Shown piece after piece: positions 11,601-38,135 of a stretch of 64,000 bases of DNA; the stretch's first letter is position 1, and every line of letters starts with the position of its first letter. The position numbers and the translations under genes are program-made. Source of the stretch: Formicarius rufipectus (taxonomy: Eukaryota > Chordata > Aves > Passeriformes > Formicariidae); assembly GCA_013399695.1 (NCBI GenBank), contig VXAU01000294.1, forward strand, positions 1,067,830 to 1,131,829, read 5' to 3'. The notes below the pieces were generated by a model. It saw only the letters and a program-made list of their open reading frames with translations. It searched no databases and was not told where the DNA came from.

Positions 11601-13477
11601 CAGTAAGAGCCAAGAGATGCCTTTTCTCCGAGAGGCAGGAAATGCTGCTGGGCTCCTTCACCACAGGACCCATGTAAACTGGGAGCTCCAAGTTCCTGTG
11701 CCATCTGTGTGAGAGGAGGACACAGAGACCCAGGGCTTCTGTCTCTCATGTATGTCTTTTTGATCACATGCCCACCCATTAGGGCTTTCACTACTTTGCT
11801 GCATGCCACCTCTGGCAACCTGGGCTGTGGGCTGCAGACTCTTCCCACAAATCCTCTGGGATACATTCCTCAAACTGCCTAAAAGCTTGAAGGAGCACAG
11901 CCACTCTACTGTGTGATGAAGTACACAGGCCGTATTTTTCCAGAAGGGAAGAGGTAGCTACATCTTTCCCCAGGCCCCAATGCTTTTGCTTCCACATCAG
12001 GACACTTGTTTTTGCCGATCTGGTTGTGCTGCAAGGACCCAGAGTGGGCAGCCCAGAGGAGCCTGGCATTTTCTTTTCCCTTATGAAGCAGTAGGGCAGA
12101 CACATGCAGAGATGGAATGTACTTGCTGGAGTGAGTGAGCAGCAGCCCATCATCTGACTTGTTTTTCCTTGCACCTGAGCATGCCCCAACTGCTTAATTA
12201 GTCACACGGTTTCCTGGAACCCAGGGGAGAACAAACCATCAAAATTTTCGGTGTTAGAGGAGATGATGGGGGGAAGGCAGAGGCAGGGGGGAGAGCAAGG
12301 GTTTGCTAATCAGACTGAAAAAAATATTTGCTCTGATTTGGGAGTTGTGAGCAAATTCAGGACACACTGCCTCAGGCTGCAGGTGGCAAACACAGCAAAA
12401 GGGAGTACGCATTTAGAACTGCTCCATCCAGAGAGGAGATTTTTCTTTGCCTGGAGCAGCTTGCCAGCTGAGCTGCTGCACAATCACACAGTTACACAGG
12501 CACTAAGGCAAGCACAGTAGGAGAGGTAGGATGGCAGCAGACTTTAGGGTGCAAAGGACTAGCACTCTCAGAAACCTTGGGGTCCACCTCAACTACAAAG
12601 AGCCTTCTCAGTCTACTTGGTGGGCCACTAGCAGTGCATGGAAACTCTACAGCTGTGGAAGCTGCTGTCCCACTGTCCATCTCCCAGCGAGGCTGCCAAC
12701 TGCTGGCACTGGTGAGGAGGTGTCCTTGATGAGCACACGGTGGGCATCCTCAAGAGCATCTCTGTGGTGGCACATGACTCCTGCAGCATGACAGCTGCTC
12801 CCCAATGCCTCGTCTCCATCTGGCTCTCCTGAGGGGCAACAATCTCCCTTTGCACGAGGTTTCAGTCTCACCCTATCAGGTCTGAGGTGACTGCCACTCT
12901 CACCTCCTCCGTGGCTAGCCAGCATCCTGCAAGGATCCAAGAGACCCTTGCAGATGTTTCTGCAACAGTTCTGCCTACAGCTGGTCTTGTGCAGAGCTGT
13001 GCTAGAACAACGCTTCCAGTGACAGGTAATCAGGGCTTTCAGGCTCTCCTATCCCATATAGTGCAGGCAGGGTGAGACTCTATGGGCCTCCTGGGGAGAG
13101 AGCTTTAGCGTAGCTCTTTATAATTAATCTGGCATTTTGCCTCTCTTCAGGAACTTGCAAAGTCTGGCCTATGCCAGGAAAAACTTGCAGCTACGTGGCA
13201 GAGTTCTCTTTGGAGAAAACGCTTGAGATTTAAGTGAAGAACTGAGGTCTCTGGAGACAAGAAAGAAAAGCTAAGTCTGGTGATGCATTGAGTGGTAGTG
13301 CTTTGTACAGGCATCCTGCTAAGGGCTAAGGGAGAGTATCCTTATCTACAGGAGGAAAAGTGAGTGGTCTGTCTCCTTTTTCCATAGACCCGACCTGGAC
13401 CTTATGATGGGTAGGAAAAAAGGTGGCTGAACTTGTGTCTTTAGTGGCAAACCTTAGAATCAAAGATTTCTAAAGGA
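8609..13477. other. Intergenic region, no gene recognised
   Basis: This is most of the space between the divergent TENT5C and DUSP12 genes. Short chance ORFs occur on both strands, but none shows a recognisable family or a consistent splice structure. Simple repeats are a poly-C run near 9132-9142 and an A-rich AAAC-type tract at 9549-9591. The part from 10.5 to 13 kb is less AT-rich and could hold an old decayed repeat that I cannot name. Confidence 0.6.
9549..9591. repeat. A-rich AAAC-type low-complexity tract
   Basis: The tract is made of A runs interrupted by single or double C, for example AAACAAACAAAAACAAAAC. It is simple sequence with no flanking retrocopy that I can recognise. Confidence 0.8.
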
Positions 13478-13505
13478 AATGTCTATGCTGCATCAGACTG
13501 TCCAT

Positions 13506-13712
13506 GGTGTATTCTTCACACAGAGGGTGGTTGAGTACTGGAACAGGCTCTCCAGGGTCACAGCACCAAGCCTGAAAGAGTTCAAGAAGTTTTTGGCCAA
13601 TGTACTCAGGCACCCTGTGTAATTCTTGGGGGTGTACTGTGCAGGGACAGGAGGTGGACCTTGATGTCCTTGCAGGTCTCTTCCAACTCAGCATATTCCA
13701 TGATTCTGTGGA
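13506..13712 (+). mobile_element. CR1 LINE 3' fragment
   Basis: Diverged CR1 3' end. TTCACACAGAGGGTGGTTGA and ACTGGAACAGGCTCTCCAGG lead to GGACCTTGATGTCCTTGCAG and the terminal CCATGATTCTGTGG. It is 5'-truncated and non-functional. Confidence 0.8.
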
Positions 13713-14883
13713 CTTCAGTACTGAATACAAGTCATAGCTCATTTAACAGTAAGAGATCAGAATAAAAATCTGGATTTAGTTACAGTTCCCATTTCAGACT
13801 TCAAAATCTACTTGTTGCATGAGGGCTACTATAAAAACAGAGGAGCAGAGGCAGTTTTCAAGCTGGACCAGACACTTGATTTTGAATGGCAGGAACCTAT
13901 TCCCATGTTTCTAATCAGGCTAGTGAGAAATTATTTGATCTGGCTTCCAGTTAGGTTGCAATAGGAAGCGTAACTGGTTCGTAAGTTGCGTGACAAAAGG
14001 GGTTCACGGGCATCGAAAACTCGGGACAGTAAAAAGGTGCCTGAAGTTTGAGTCCTGAATGAGAAGCCTCCATCTAGAATGAGTTAAGGTGAAATGCTGT
14101 CAGCTTTTGACCACCTTCCCACTTAGGTGGATGTGGCCATGTAAGGGACCTTCGCAGTAAGCTGATGCATTCTCAGCAAACTTCCTGTGTGCTGGTTTTC
14201 CTATAGGCAAACTCAGCTCAGATGATGAATCCTGCTTGCAGTTATCACCCTCTAAAGCAGCCAGGGAACACACAGCAACTGAAAGTTCTTCACAGCCCTT
14301 CTTTTTGGTTTTACTCTCCAAGGAAGTGATTCACAATCATGAATCTGGATCCCAGTGTGGCTTCCATAAGCTTCCCAGATAACTGCTCCTTTCCACACCA
14401 TGCTTGCCATTGGCATCACAAGATTTCTCTGGGGAGTAAGGATAGCAGAGAGTTGGAAGTTCAGATATTGGGTTTTCCTGTGGTGCTCCCCTCTGATCTA
14501 CTTTTCCCTATTCAGACCTGCACTGGAAGTTGCACTGAAGCAAACTCCAGGCACCCATCTGGAAAGAGCAGCCCACCAATTCCACTCAGAAGGAACCAGT
14601 TACCAGAAAACCACTCTGAAAGTGTTGAAGACTCATTTCTACCCCATCTCCAAAGTAAGAAAAAAAAAAAAAAGGAAAAAAAAAAAAAGGTCAATGCAAA
14701 ACACACAAACAGTAGCAAATGGGGGCCTCAAAACCACAAGATTAACTTAAGCAATAATGGAATTTTAATAACAACATACTGGGAGATTCTTTAATGATAT
14801 AAAAAAGGGGGTGTTCAAGCAAGATGGAGCCAGGCTATTCTAGGTCCTGCCAGCCACTAGCACATGAGGAAATGGGCAGAAAC
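13713..14883. other. Intergenic spacer with poly-A tract
   Basis: No gene was recognised. A pure A tract broken by two GG pairs lies at 14658-14688. The plus-strand frame through 14339-14794 is open mainly because of this tract and lacks a recognisable family. Confidence 0.6.
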
Positions 14884-15032
14884 TGATGCACAGGAAGTTC
14901 CACCTGAATACAAGGAAGAACTTCTTTATTATGCTGTGACCATGCACTGGAACAGATGGCCCAGAGAGGCTGCGAAGTTTCCCTCATTGCAGATATTCAA
15001 GAACCACCTGGACACAATCCTATGTCTTGGAG
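14884..15032 (+). mobile_element. CR1 LINE fragment without its 3' end
   Basis: CAGGAAGTTCCACCTGAATA and ACTGGAACAGATGGCCCAGA, followed by AAGAACCACCTGGACACAAT, correspond to the last coding part of CR1. The fragment breaks off after ATCCTATGTCTTGG and is followed at once by another CR1 copy, so it was interrupted or rearranged. Confidence 0.8.
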
Positions 15033-15042
15033 GAGCCAGCAG

Positions 15043-15575
15043 GTGGAGGGAAATGATCCTTCCCCTGGTGAGGCCACACTTTGAGTATTGTGTTCAGTTC
15101 TGGGCCCATCAGTTCAGGAAAGATATTGAGATGCTGGAGTGGGTCCAGAGAAGAGCAGCGAGGCTGGTGAAGGGACTGAGAACAAGTCTGAGTGATCTAG
15201 GGTTTTTTAGTCTGGAGGAGGCTCGGGGGAGACCTCATCACTCTCTACAACTACCTGAAAGGAGGTTGTAGCCAGGTGAGGATTGGTCTCTTCTCCCAGG
15301 CAACCAGCAACAGGACAAGAGGGCATGGGCTTAAGCTCTCGCAGGGGAGCTTTAGGTTGGATGTTAGGAAGACATTCTTTACAGAGAGAGTAATCAAGCA
15401 TTGGAATGGCCTGCCCAGAAAGGTGGCAGATTCAGTGCCTCATCCCTGGAGGTTGAGACTGGATGTGGCACTTAGTGCCATGATCTAATAATCACAGTTT
15501 TGCTGGATCAAGGGCTGGACTTGATGATCTCGGAGGTCTCTTCTAACCCAGTTGATTCTATGATTCTATGACCCC
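15043..15575 (+). mobile_element. CR1 LINE 3' fragment with ATTCTATG tail
   Basis: This is the best preserved CR1 copy here. It covers the C-terminal part of the reverse-transcriptase ORF (for example TTCTGGGCCCATCAGTTCAG and CTACAACTACCTGAAAGGAG), then the 3'UTR GGGCTGGACTTGATGATCTC. The tail is two copies of GATTCTAT, ending at about 15575. It is 5'-truncated. It sits about 300 bp upstream of the DUSP12 start codon. Confidence 0.93.
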
Positions 15576-15587
15576 ACGCGAGAAGCC

Positions 15588-15632
15588 CCACTGTGGTCCC
15601 TCCCAACCCGAACGACTCCGTGATGCTGTGGG
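15588..15632 (+). mobile_element. Older CR1 3' tail
   Basis: TGTGGTCCCTCCCAACCCGA and ACTCCGTGATGCTGTGG match the last 40 or so bases of CR1 with several substitutions. It lies immediately after the 15043-15575 copy, suggesting that copy inserted into or beside an older one. It is too short to date. Confidence 0.55.
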
Positions 15633-15868
15633 ACCTTGTGACACGTTTTCTGAGCATTGTAAGGAGTCAGCGAGGTAGGAGAGACTCTGATTTCCACAAG
15701 GACAAGGCGAGACCGCCACTCGGGGACGCAGGCAGGAGCGACGCACACTGCTGCTACGACCCCTCGCTCCTCCTCCTCAGCGAAGGAACACCCGGCCGTG
15801 TCCTCTGCCGGGAGCGCAGCCGCGGCCGCGCCCCGCTGGAGGCGGCGCTTCGCCCTCGCTCGCTTCCC
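15633..15868 (+). promoter_or_regulatory. DUSP12: DUSP12 CpG promoter / 5'UTR
   Basis: From about 15700 the sequence becomes GC- and CpG-rich without a TATA box, as in housekeeping promoters. CR1 remnants end at about 15632, so the usable promoter is at most about 240 bp before it meets repeat DNA. No transcription start can be fixed from sequence alone. Confidence 0.5.
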
Positions 15869-18800
15869 ATGACGGCGGCGGCTCCGGGGGTTGTTCCCGG
15901 GATGGTGCCGGTGCTGCCGGGGCTCTTCGTGGGCGGTGCCGAGTCCTGCTCCTGCCCGGCGGCGCTGTCGGCGGCGGGTGTGGTGGCGGTGCTGACGGTG
16001 GACGCGGAGGAGCCGCCGGTCGTGCCGGGGATGCGGGCCATGCATGTCCGGGCACGGGATGAGCCCGGCGCAGACCTGCTGAGCCGGCTGGACGAGTGCG
16101 CCGCCTTCCTATGCTCGGCGCGGGCGGGCGGCGGGGCCGCGCTCGTCCGCTGGTGAGCGCCGGGGCCGGGACGGGCCGAGCGCGCCCCGCGGGGCGGCGC
16201 TTCTGACGGCCCTTGCCTTGCCTTGCAGCCACGCCGGGGTGAGCCGCAGCGTGGCCGTGGTGGCTGCCTACCTGATGAAGACGCAGGGGCTCGGCTGGGA
16301 GGAGGCGCTAGCCGCTGTCAGGNCTGACGCCGCTGCCCTCTCGCCCCCGCCGCAGGGTGAACCCGGGTTTCCAGGACCAGCTGAAGCTGTACGAGGCCAT
16401 GGGCTGCGCCGTGGACAGCAGCAGCGTCCTCTACAAGCGGTACCGGCTGGAGATGCTCAGCGAGAGGCTCTGCGGTGAGCGGCAGAGCCCCAGGGTGCGG
16501 GCGGGCTCTCAGGTGGGACCTGTCTGTCCCGCAGTGAACACAGGAGGTGTTACAGGGGGTTGGCTTTGAGTTTTGTCCCCAAAGCAGCCGAGCCAGGAGT
16601 TGGTGAGGCAGGCACTCACATGGTGCTGACCCCTAGAGAGTTCCAGCTCATAAGCGGGGAAGAAACGTGTCATTGAGAGAGATGCCTGAGGAATCTCTCA
16701 GCTCCGCAAGGAGCTGTGCTCTTTAGCAGAGTGCAGAAAATCGTACGGGTCAGTTTGATACATGTCTCTGGCAAAACGAACAGCAGCATCAGAAAATAAG
16801 TCAATGAGGTTAAAAAAATATAAATAGCACACAAAAGTTGGAGGTGAAGTTGAAATCTGAAGTAAACTTTTATACTTTAGTTTGCCAAAGGGTAACTGTA
16901 ATAATTATGTGTGCATGTGTAGTTTTATAATAAAATAATATTCTGTAGCTTTTCTTGCAAGATCTCAGTGTGGCATACTCAGCATGACAATGCTGTCACA
17001 CTTGAAGTGCCGTTGTCCTTAGTTCTGATTTGTAAACTTTCTGTACTGTGTGCACTAGAACATTGGCTGAACTGTTCTAATCCCTCCTCTCCCTTTACTT
17101 GCTGATTAAGTAATAACATAAAGCAAAATACAGTTATTTTACCATTGTGAAGGCCATAGTCTGGATCCTAGTTTCTTGTATTAAGCAAATCACAGTCTTA
17201 GGTGTGGTGGGATGAGGCTCTTTCATTTTTTGTTTCGTCTGTTGGAATTGGTGAGAGACCTAATGGGAGAGAAGAAGGTGGGTCCTGCATGGTGTGTCTG
17301 GGGCAGAGGCGCAGTCCTGTCTTGTTCCCAGGAATGCAGCATGGCTGAGTTGATCTGACCCACAACTTGGTACTGACCCCTCTGCAGAACCTCAAGACTT
17401 GCCCCGAGAAGTCTTTGCTGTTGATCCAACCAGTACATGTCAAACTCCAAGCACAGAGGCTCTCTACAGGTGCAGGAAATGCAGGTACTTTTTATATAAA
17501 AATGCATAGTCATATATATATATTTATATAAGTACTTAAAATGTCATTGTGAAATCCACTTAAGAAGACCCTATGTAAATCAATGGGCAGGTCATTATTG
17601 TCAGGTCAGAGGTGAGCTGTTGCCTAAGTTTCCATACTGTATGTGCCAAAAAAAAAAAAGTATAAAATACAATACTTTTTGCTCCTTGGAGTGGTGCAGC
17701 ACTGGTGCAACCTAGCCTGCCATGTTCTGCAGGCAGGCATAATTCCATTTACCTGTGTGGAGTCTTTGCTTCTAAACCTTAACAAGGGCTTGGTTTTTTA
17801 CAATCTGTTTCTCCAGAAGAAAATTCTGATAGAATTGTGGGTTCACTACATTTTAACTACCTTTTATGGATTTCTTAAAGGGAACTTGAACAATCCTGCT
17901 ATAGCCTGGGTGTAGATTTATTCAAGTATTTGACTGTAGATTTAAAGTTCTATTAGGCAGGAATTGTTTAAAAATAGAGAAGAACAGCATTCAGCTGTGG
18001 AACTGAGCCCTGATCTACACAGATAACTAGATTTGTCAAGCAACAACCTTGAATGGAGTCGGTGCCTGCAAGCCTTCCAGGCTGATTTTTTAAAATGTGG
18101 AATTTGTGCTCCTGTTTAATTACTTACTGTCAAAAGCTTCATATCCCTGTTTTCTCATGTCTGTGGATTTTCCCAGTCTAAAGAATGACATTTGTTCCTT
18201 TTCCCCTGCTGTGCCGTGGAGGGCAGACGTGCTCTGTTCCGCAGTTCCAGCATTTTGTCCCACACGGAAGGAAGCGGACCGGCAGCCTTTGCCCACAAGA
18301 GGATGACGGACTCCGCACGGCTTTGTGGCAGTGGCCATGAAAAGTGCACCTCTTACTTCATTGAGCCCGTGCAGTGGATGGAACCAGCATTGCTTGGAGT
18401 AATGGAAGGACAGGTGGAGCATGCACTTTGTTTTTTGAATTTTTATTTTTTTGGCAAAGGCAGAACAGACTGTGTCTGTTCCCTGAAACAAAAGCCCCCA
18501 CACAGGGACCTGAGTCTCCCAGCCTGGCATCGATTTTGCAGCTTATGGACAGATCCTTAAATGTAAAATACCCTTTTACAAGGAAATGAGCTGGTGCTGT
18601 GGTTGGGCTGAGAACACCAGCCAGGGTGTTGAATAGGGTTTATTTGCTGTTTTTTTTTTTCAGTATGAGAAACATTTGTGGGACTTAAAAACCCTGTTGT
18701 GGTCTCAGGCTGACCGAGCCTTTCTGAAGGACCCTGGTAAATATCCTGGAACCACATAAGGTCCCAGGAGCTGCATTTCCACACCATTCCTTCTGCCAGC

Positions 18801-19076
18801 ACAGCTGCCTGCTGCACCCCAGGGCTAACCAGCCATCCCAATCTACCTTTTGGTCTGTTTTTAACTATCTACATATGCCCGTGCCTTAGACAGAGTCCTG
18901 TGTTTTTCTTGCAGCTTCTGTGTCCCAAATGCACTTCGAAGCTGGGCTCCTTCAGCTGGAGGGGTGAGCAGTGTTCCTGTGGCCGCTGGGTGACACCAGC
19001 CTTCCAGATCCACAAAAGCAGAGTGGATGAAGTGAGGACACCGCCACTTGGTAATCTCCAAACTGCCAAAACCTGA
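15869..19076 (+). CDS. DUSP12: Dual-specificity phosphatase 12, six coding exons
   Basis: Exons are 15869-16152, 16229-16321, 16356-16474, 17388-17484, 18227-18413 and 18915-19076. They join in phase to 313 codons plus stop (human protein: 340 aa). DUSP12 is an atypical dual-specificity phosphatase with an N-terminal catalytic domain and a C-terminal cysteine-rich zinc-binding domain; it is implicated in ribosome biogenesis and the cell cycle. Visible features are the general-acid Asp at D64 (RARDEPGADLL), the P-loop CHAGVSRS at 95-102 with catalytic C95, RCRKCR at about 193-198, and LLCPKC plus CSCGRW in the last exon. The residue before C95 is Arg, where the PTP signature has His. The intron between exons 2 and 3 is only 34 nt and has an N in its donor. 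The start at 15869 was chosen by length; Met at 15902 (MVPVLPGLF) is an alternative. Confidence 0.94.
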
Positions 19077-19590
19077 ACTCATCACTTCACTTGATGGATT
19101 TCTTAACATCCACAGAGAATTACTGGCTAGTCTGTGGTTGCCAGGACCGAGCTTGTGACTTCCACCCCTTTGTGAGGTGGTGGAATTACTTAGACACATT
19201 CAGCGTGCTGTTCTCTTAATGTATTATATAAAATACCAGGATGCTTTCTTCAAAGAGGTGTTACAGTGGTCAAATGTACAAAAACGCCCAAATGTGATGT
19301 TTTGAGTATATTCCTATTTTATCTGTTGCTGTTTACAGAAGGTCTCAACTCCAGTGCTGCTCACCTTCACATCCAGAAGTTCCAATTGGTTTGTCTGAGA
19401 CACACAGCTGAAATTTTAGAGGATATATTCCACAGCATGAGGTATATGGTAGGGACATATTTTAAGGTTTAGTAAAGCGGCAAGAACTGGTACAACTGCA
19501 GTTGTTGCATTGGCATGCATGGCAAGTACTAGGAGCAGTAGGCAAGCTTACAGTTACACCTTTACTGTAATAAAAGTAATCCTAAAAATA
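19077..19590 (+). other. DUSP12: DUSP12 3'UTR with poly(A) signal
   Basis: AT-rich sequence after the stop codon. AATAAA occurs at 19569-19574, giving a likely 3' end near 19590. An ATATAA-type variant near 19225-19235 could be used earlier. The end is inferred, not observed. Confidence 0.45.
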
Positions 19591-19934
19591 TCTACCCCAA
19601 GAGTACTTATTACATTGTAACTTTCGTGTAATGTCTGAGGAGATTCCTGGGGAGCAGTAACCCCAAACACCAGTACGTGTAATGGTCAATTACACATTCT
19701 CCAAACCAAGTTTTGCTGTATATAGGGTTATTACAATTAGGAGGCCAGGTTATGTTACATGGGGAATGGATCATGCTAACTAAGGGATTACTTTGTATTA
19801 ATCACAAGGAGGATAGGTATCTAGAGCTATTCCATTATTCATGATGCAAGGGAAAGAACAATACGATGTTGCCAAATGGGTCTCATATCTTGTCAGAGGA
19901 GATTGGGAGGTTACAATCTTGTCAAAAATTGGAT

Positions 19935-20345
19935 GATTAAAGGTCTGGAGCATCTCTTATGGAGAGAAACTGCAGGAGCTGGGCCTGGTTAGTCTAGAGA
20001 AGACTGAGAAGGTATCTCATGAATGCATATAGATACCTCAAAGGTGGGTGCCAGGAAGGCAGTGCCAGACTCTTCTCAGTAGTTTCCAGTGATAGGATTA
20101 GGAACAATGGCCATGAATTAAAACACAAATTCCACCTCAATATGAGGAATAAATTACATAGAGGGTGGCAGTGCACTGGGAACAGCTGCCCAGGGAGGTT
20201 ATGGAGTCTCCTTCGCTGGACACACTTAAAACCCACCTGGATGCATTCCTGTGGAATCTGCTCTAGGTGATCCTGCTTTGGCTGGGGGCATTGGACTAGA
20301 TCTCCAGAGGTCCCTTCCTATCCTAACACTTCTGTGATTCTTCAA
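19935..20345 (+). mobile_element. CR1 LINE 3' fragment between convergent gene ends
   Basis: GGAGCATCTCTTATGGAGAG, CTGGGCCTGGTTAGTCTAGA and AACAGCTGCCCAGGGAGGTT are CR1 coding sequence. GGGGGCATTGGACTAGATCT and the terminal CTTCTGTGATTCTTC are its 3' end. It is truncated and full of stops. It lies in the roughly 0.9 kb space between the 3' ends of DUSP12 and ATP6V1A. Confidence 0.9.
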
Positions 20346-20519
20346 GCCGTACTGGAATGGGAGAACTGAAGTAAAGCATCCCTGCCTCACTGCTGCTTGA
20401 AGATTTTACAAAATCCCTAAACTGATGAAGTAATTTTTTTAAGCAAGCTGTAAACTTTTGTGATGGTCTGCTATGCACACCACTGTGGCACAGGTTTGGT
20501 TTGACATAAGAAAACAGGA

Positions 20520-22723
20520 CAGAGTAGACCTACTTTAAATCAATTTTATTTTCATTGACTTCAACAATTTTTTTAAATTTATTTCTTTTTTACACAATTT
20601 CCAGCAACATACATTATGAAATATACAAGATAAAGTAGGTGGTGGGGTTCTGCCCATCTTGGAATTCCTCCCACAGCTGTGGAGGGAAGACTTGCAGGAC
20701 ACAGTGAACATCAGAATCTCAACACTGAAAACAGACACAAAACAAAAAAGACAAAAATATATATGAAACTGTTTGAACTGGTCACACTTCAGGGCCAGGT
20801 ACAGCACAATAAATATTAGAACTGCATTATCTTAGACATCTTCTGTAAAGTTTATAACACCCTCTATTTAAAGAGATAAGAACATCTGATTTCTAGCATG
20901 AAATGCTACATTGTACAGTGGTGAAGGGTACGAATGATGAGGAGCCCAGCAAGGGCTTGGATGGTGGACTACTCATTCACACATGCTCATCAATAAAATA
21001 AGCAGCATACACCAAAAGTTTAGTGAGCTGTAAACTTAAGCATTCACTACCAGAATATCAGCTGGAGGAGCAGTTTCTTTCGGGAGAACCAAAAATAGTT
21101 AATCCCTTTAAGTTTCAGCTGAGCTCTCCCCTGACAAACAGTGGGTTGATACCATAATGGAAGTGGCAGCATTTGGTCCATAGCACAAGATCCCTTTGCA
21201 TCACTACTGTTCAAAGCTGGTGGCCAGTGGAAGTACTTCAGTGCAGAATTAATGGCGTATGGAGGCACAGTGTCACCAACAACAGGTACTGTCTCGACTG
21301 TAACACAGCAGCAGATGTCAGCTGGAACCCAGCTGGGCACAGGGTGCTGCACAGCCAAGCAGCACTGGATGCCACCTGACACAAGCAAGAGGGAGAGACT
21401 GGAGAAGATGCCAGCGTTTCTCTCTTGCTCACTCAACAGCAATGGGATGAGTGCTGGGCTCAGGGAGTCTGACAGAAAGGCTGTGCTCTGCTCATTCCTC
21501 ATCTCATTCTAATTTTGCCAATAAACAAGCCCAAGAGACAGTAGTTTCAGCTGCTTGACAATGCTTCCAGAGCACAGAGCAGAAGACCAGAGTCACTGGT
21601 TTCCTCTTGAATCATAATCAACAAGGCAGGAGTAAATACATTTTGTGCTCGTCAACCTTCCCCCGTTCATCGCCCATCCCCATTTTACCATCATACATTT
21701 CTCTTAACACCAAGATCTGAGGACCTTCTGTGCCACCACCCGACAGGCCCTGTGAACACAGGTAGAGGAGGAAGGCTAAGACACACTCTCCTTCCCTTAA
21801 CATTGACCCGGGCATTGCACTGGAGGGAAGCTGCACTGGCAAACAAGCACCACTAAGGAAGGACTGCATTCTGGTCCACACACGTGGCATCACCATGACT
21901 TGCCATCTATGCCCTGCAGTACATGGCAGCAGTCAGAAACTACAGCAGCAGAGTCATGAATTTTATGGGGTGAGTGGGAGCCAAGAAGGTAAAAATCCTG
22001 CTGGAAGCTGAGCACCTATGGCTTTGATTTTAGCTGATTCCAAGTCCAATAGTCCTATCTGTACTAAGTAAGAAGACAAAATTGTATTTCTCCAGTGCAC
22101 AAAATTATACCGGTCACTTTTACATGCTCATCTTCTAGTTAGTCCCTTCTTGGGGAGAACCAGGACTACTTCAATACCAACAGACTCAGCCTCAAGACTC
22201 AAAAGTGACATAATAGGGAAGAAGTTTTGGTTGATCAACATGTCATCAGAGTATGGTCAAAAATTATGTTCTGAACAGGGAGCTCTACATTTGATAGTCA
22301 CTTAGCAAAGTGCCAGGTGTAAATGCCCTTACCACTGCTAGCTCGCAATGTACCGCATGGCTGCATGAAGACCTACCCCTCCTCTGCCAGTACTGCTCAA
22401 CTGGTTACATTCCAAGGTGAGAGACCAGTTACCAAGCGAGCAGGGAGAGGAAAGGTTAAATTTTTCCCACCCTAGAAGTGTACAACAGCATTTCCTCACT
22501 CAGCCAGGCCCATTCACACATCATTCACCATTTCAGACACACAAAGCAATGCCAGATACAAACTAAGAGGAATGTTTTGTAAAGACACTCTCTGAGTATG
22601 AACAGGGAAAACACAGGGTTATTTATCAACTCAAGTACTGTTGCATCATTCTTGTAAGGTAGGGAAGCAGAGGAGCTGAGATGAGGAACTGAGAGGACAA
22701 ACTGGAGTGGTCAGAGGTCGAGT
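20520..22723 (-). other. ATP6V1A: ATP6V1A 3'UTR (inferred)
   Basis: About 2.2 kb follow the ATP6V1A stop codon on the minus strand without another exon. Two minus-strand AATAAA signals lie close together (TTTATT on plus at 20578-20583 and 20545-20550), placing the end near 20520-20560. A long 3'UTR is usual for vertebrate ATP6V1A. Confidence 0.55.
20545..20583 (-). terminator. ATP6V1A: Paired poly(A) signals of ATP6V1A
   Basis: Two AATAAA hexamers on the minus strand, 33 bp apart, in a T-rich setting at the end of the presumed 3'UTR. These are the best candidates for cleavage and polyadenylation of ATP6V1A. They face the DUSP12 3' end across the CR1 fragment. Confidence 0.5.

Positions 22724-38135
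<15,412 letters not shown>

Noticed and set aside
14864..15488. Protein-coding gene with an NHWNGLP-like motif
   Set aside because: The frames at 14864-15271 and 15276-15488 are broken remains of the CR1 reverse-transcriptase C-terminus.
15593..15868. N-terminal extension of DUSP12 upstream of 15869
   Set aside because: The frame is open but begins in CR1-derived sequence, and the translation has no similarity to the family.
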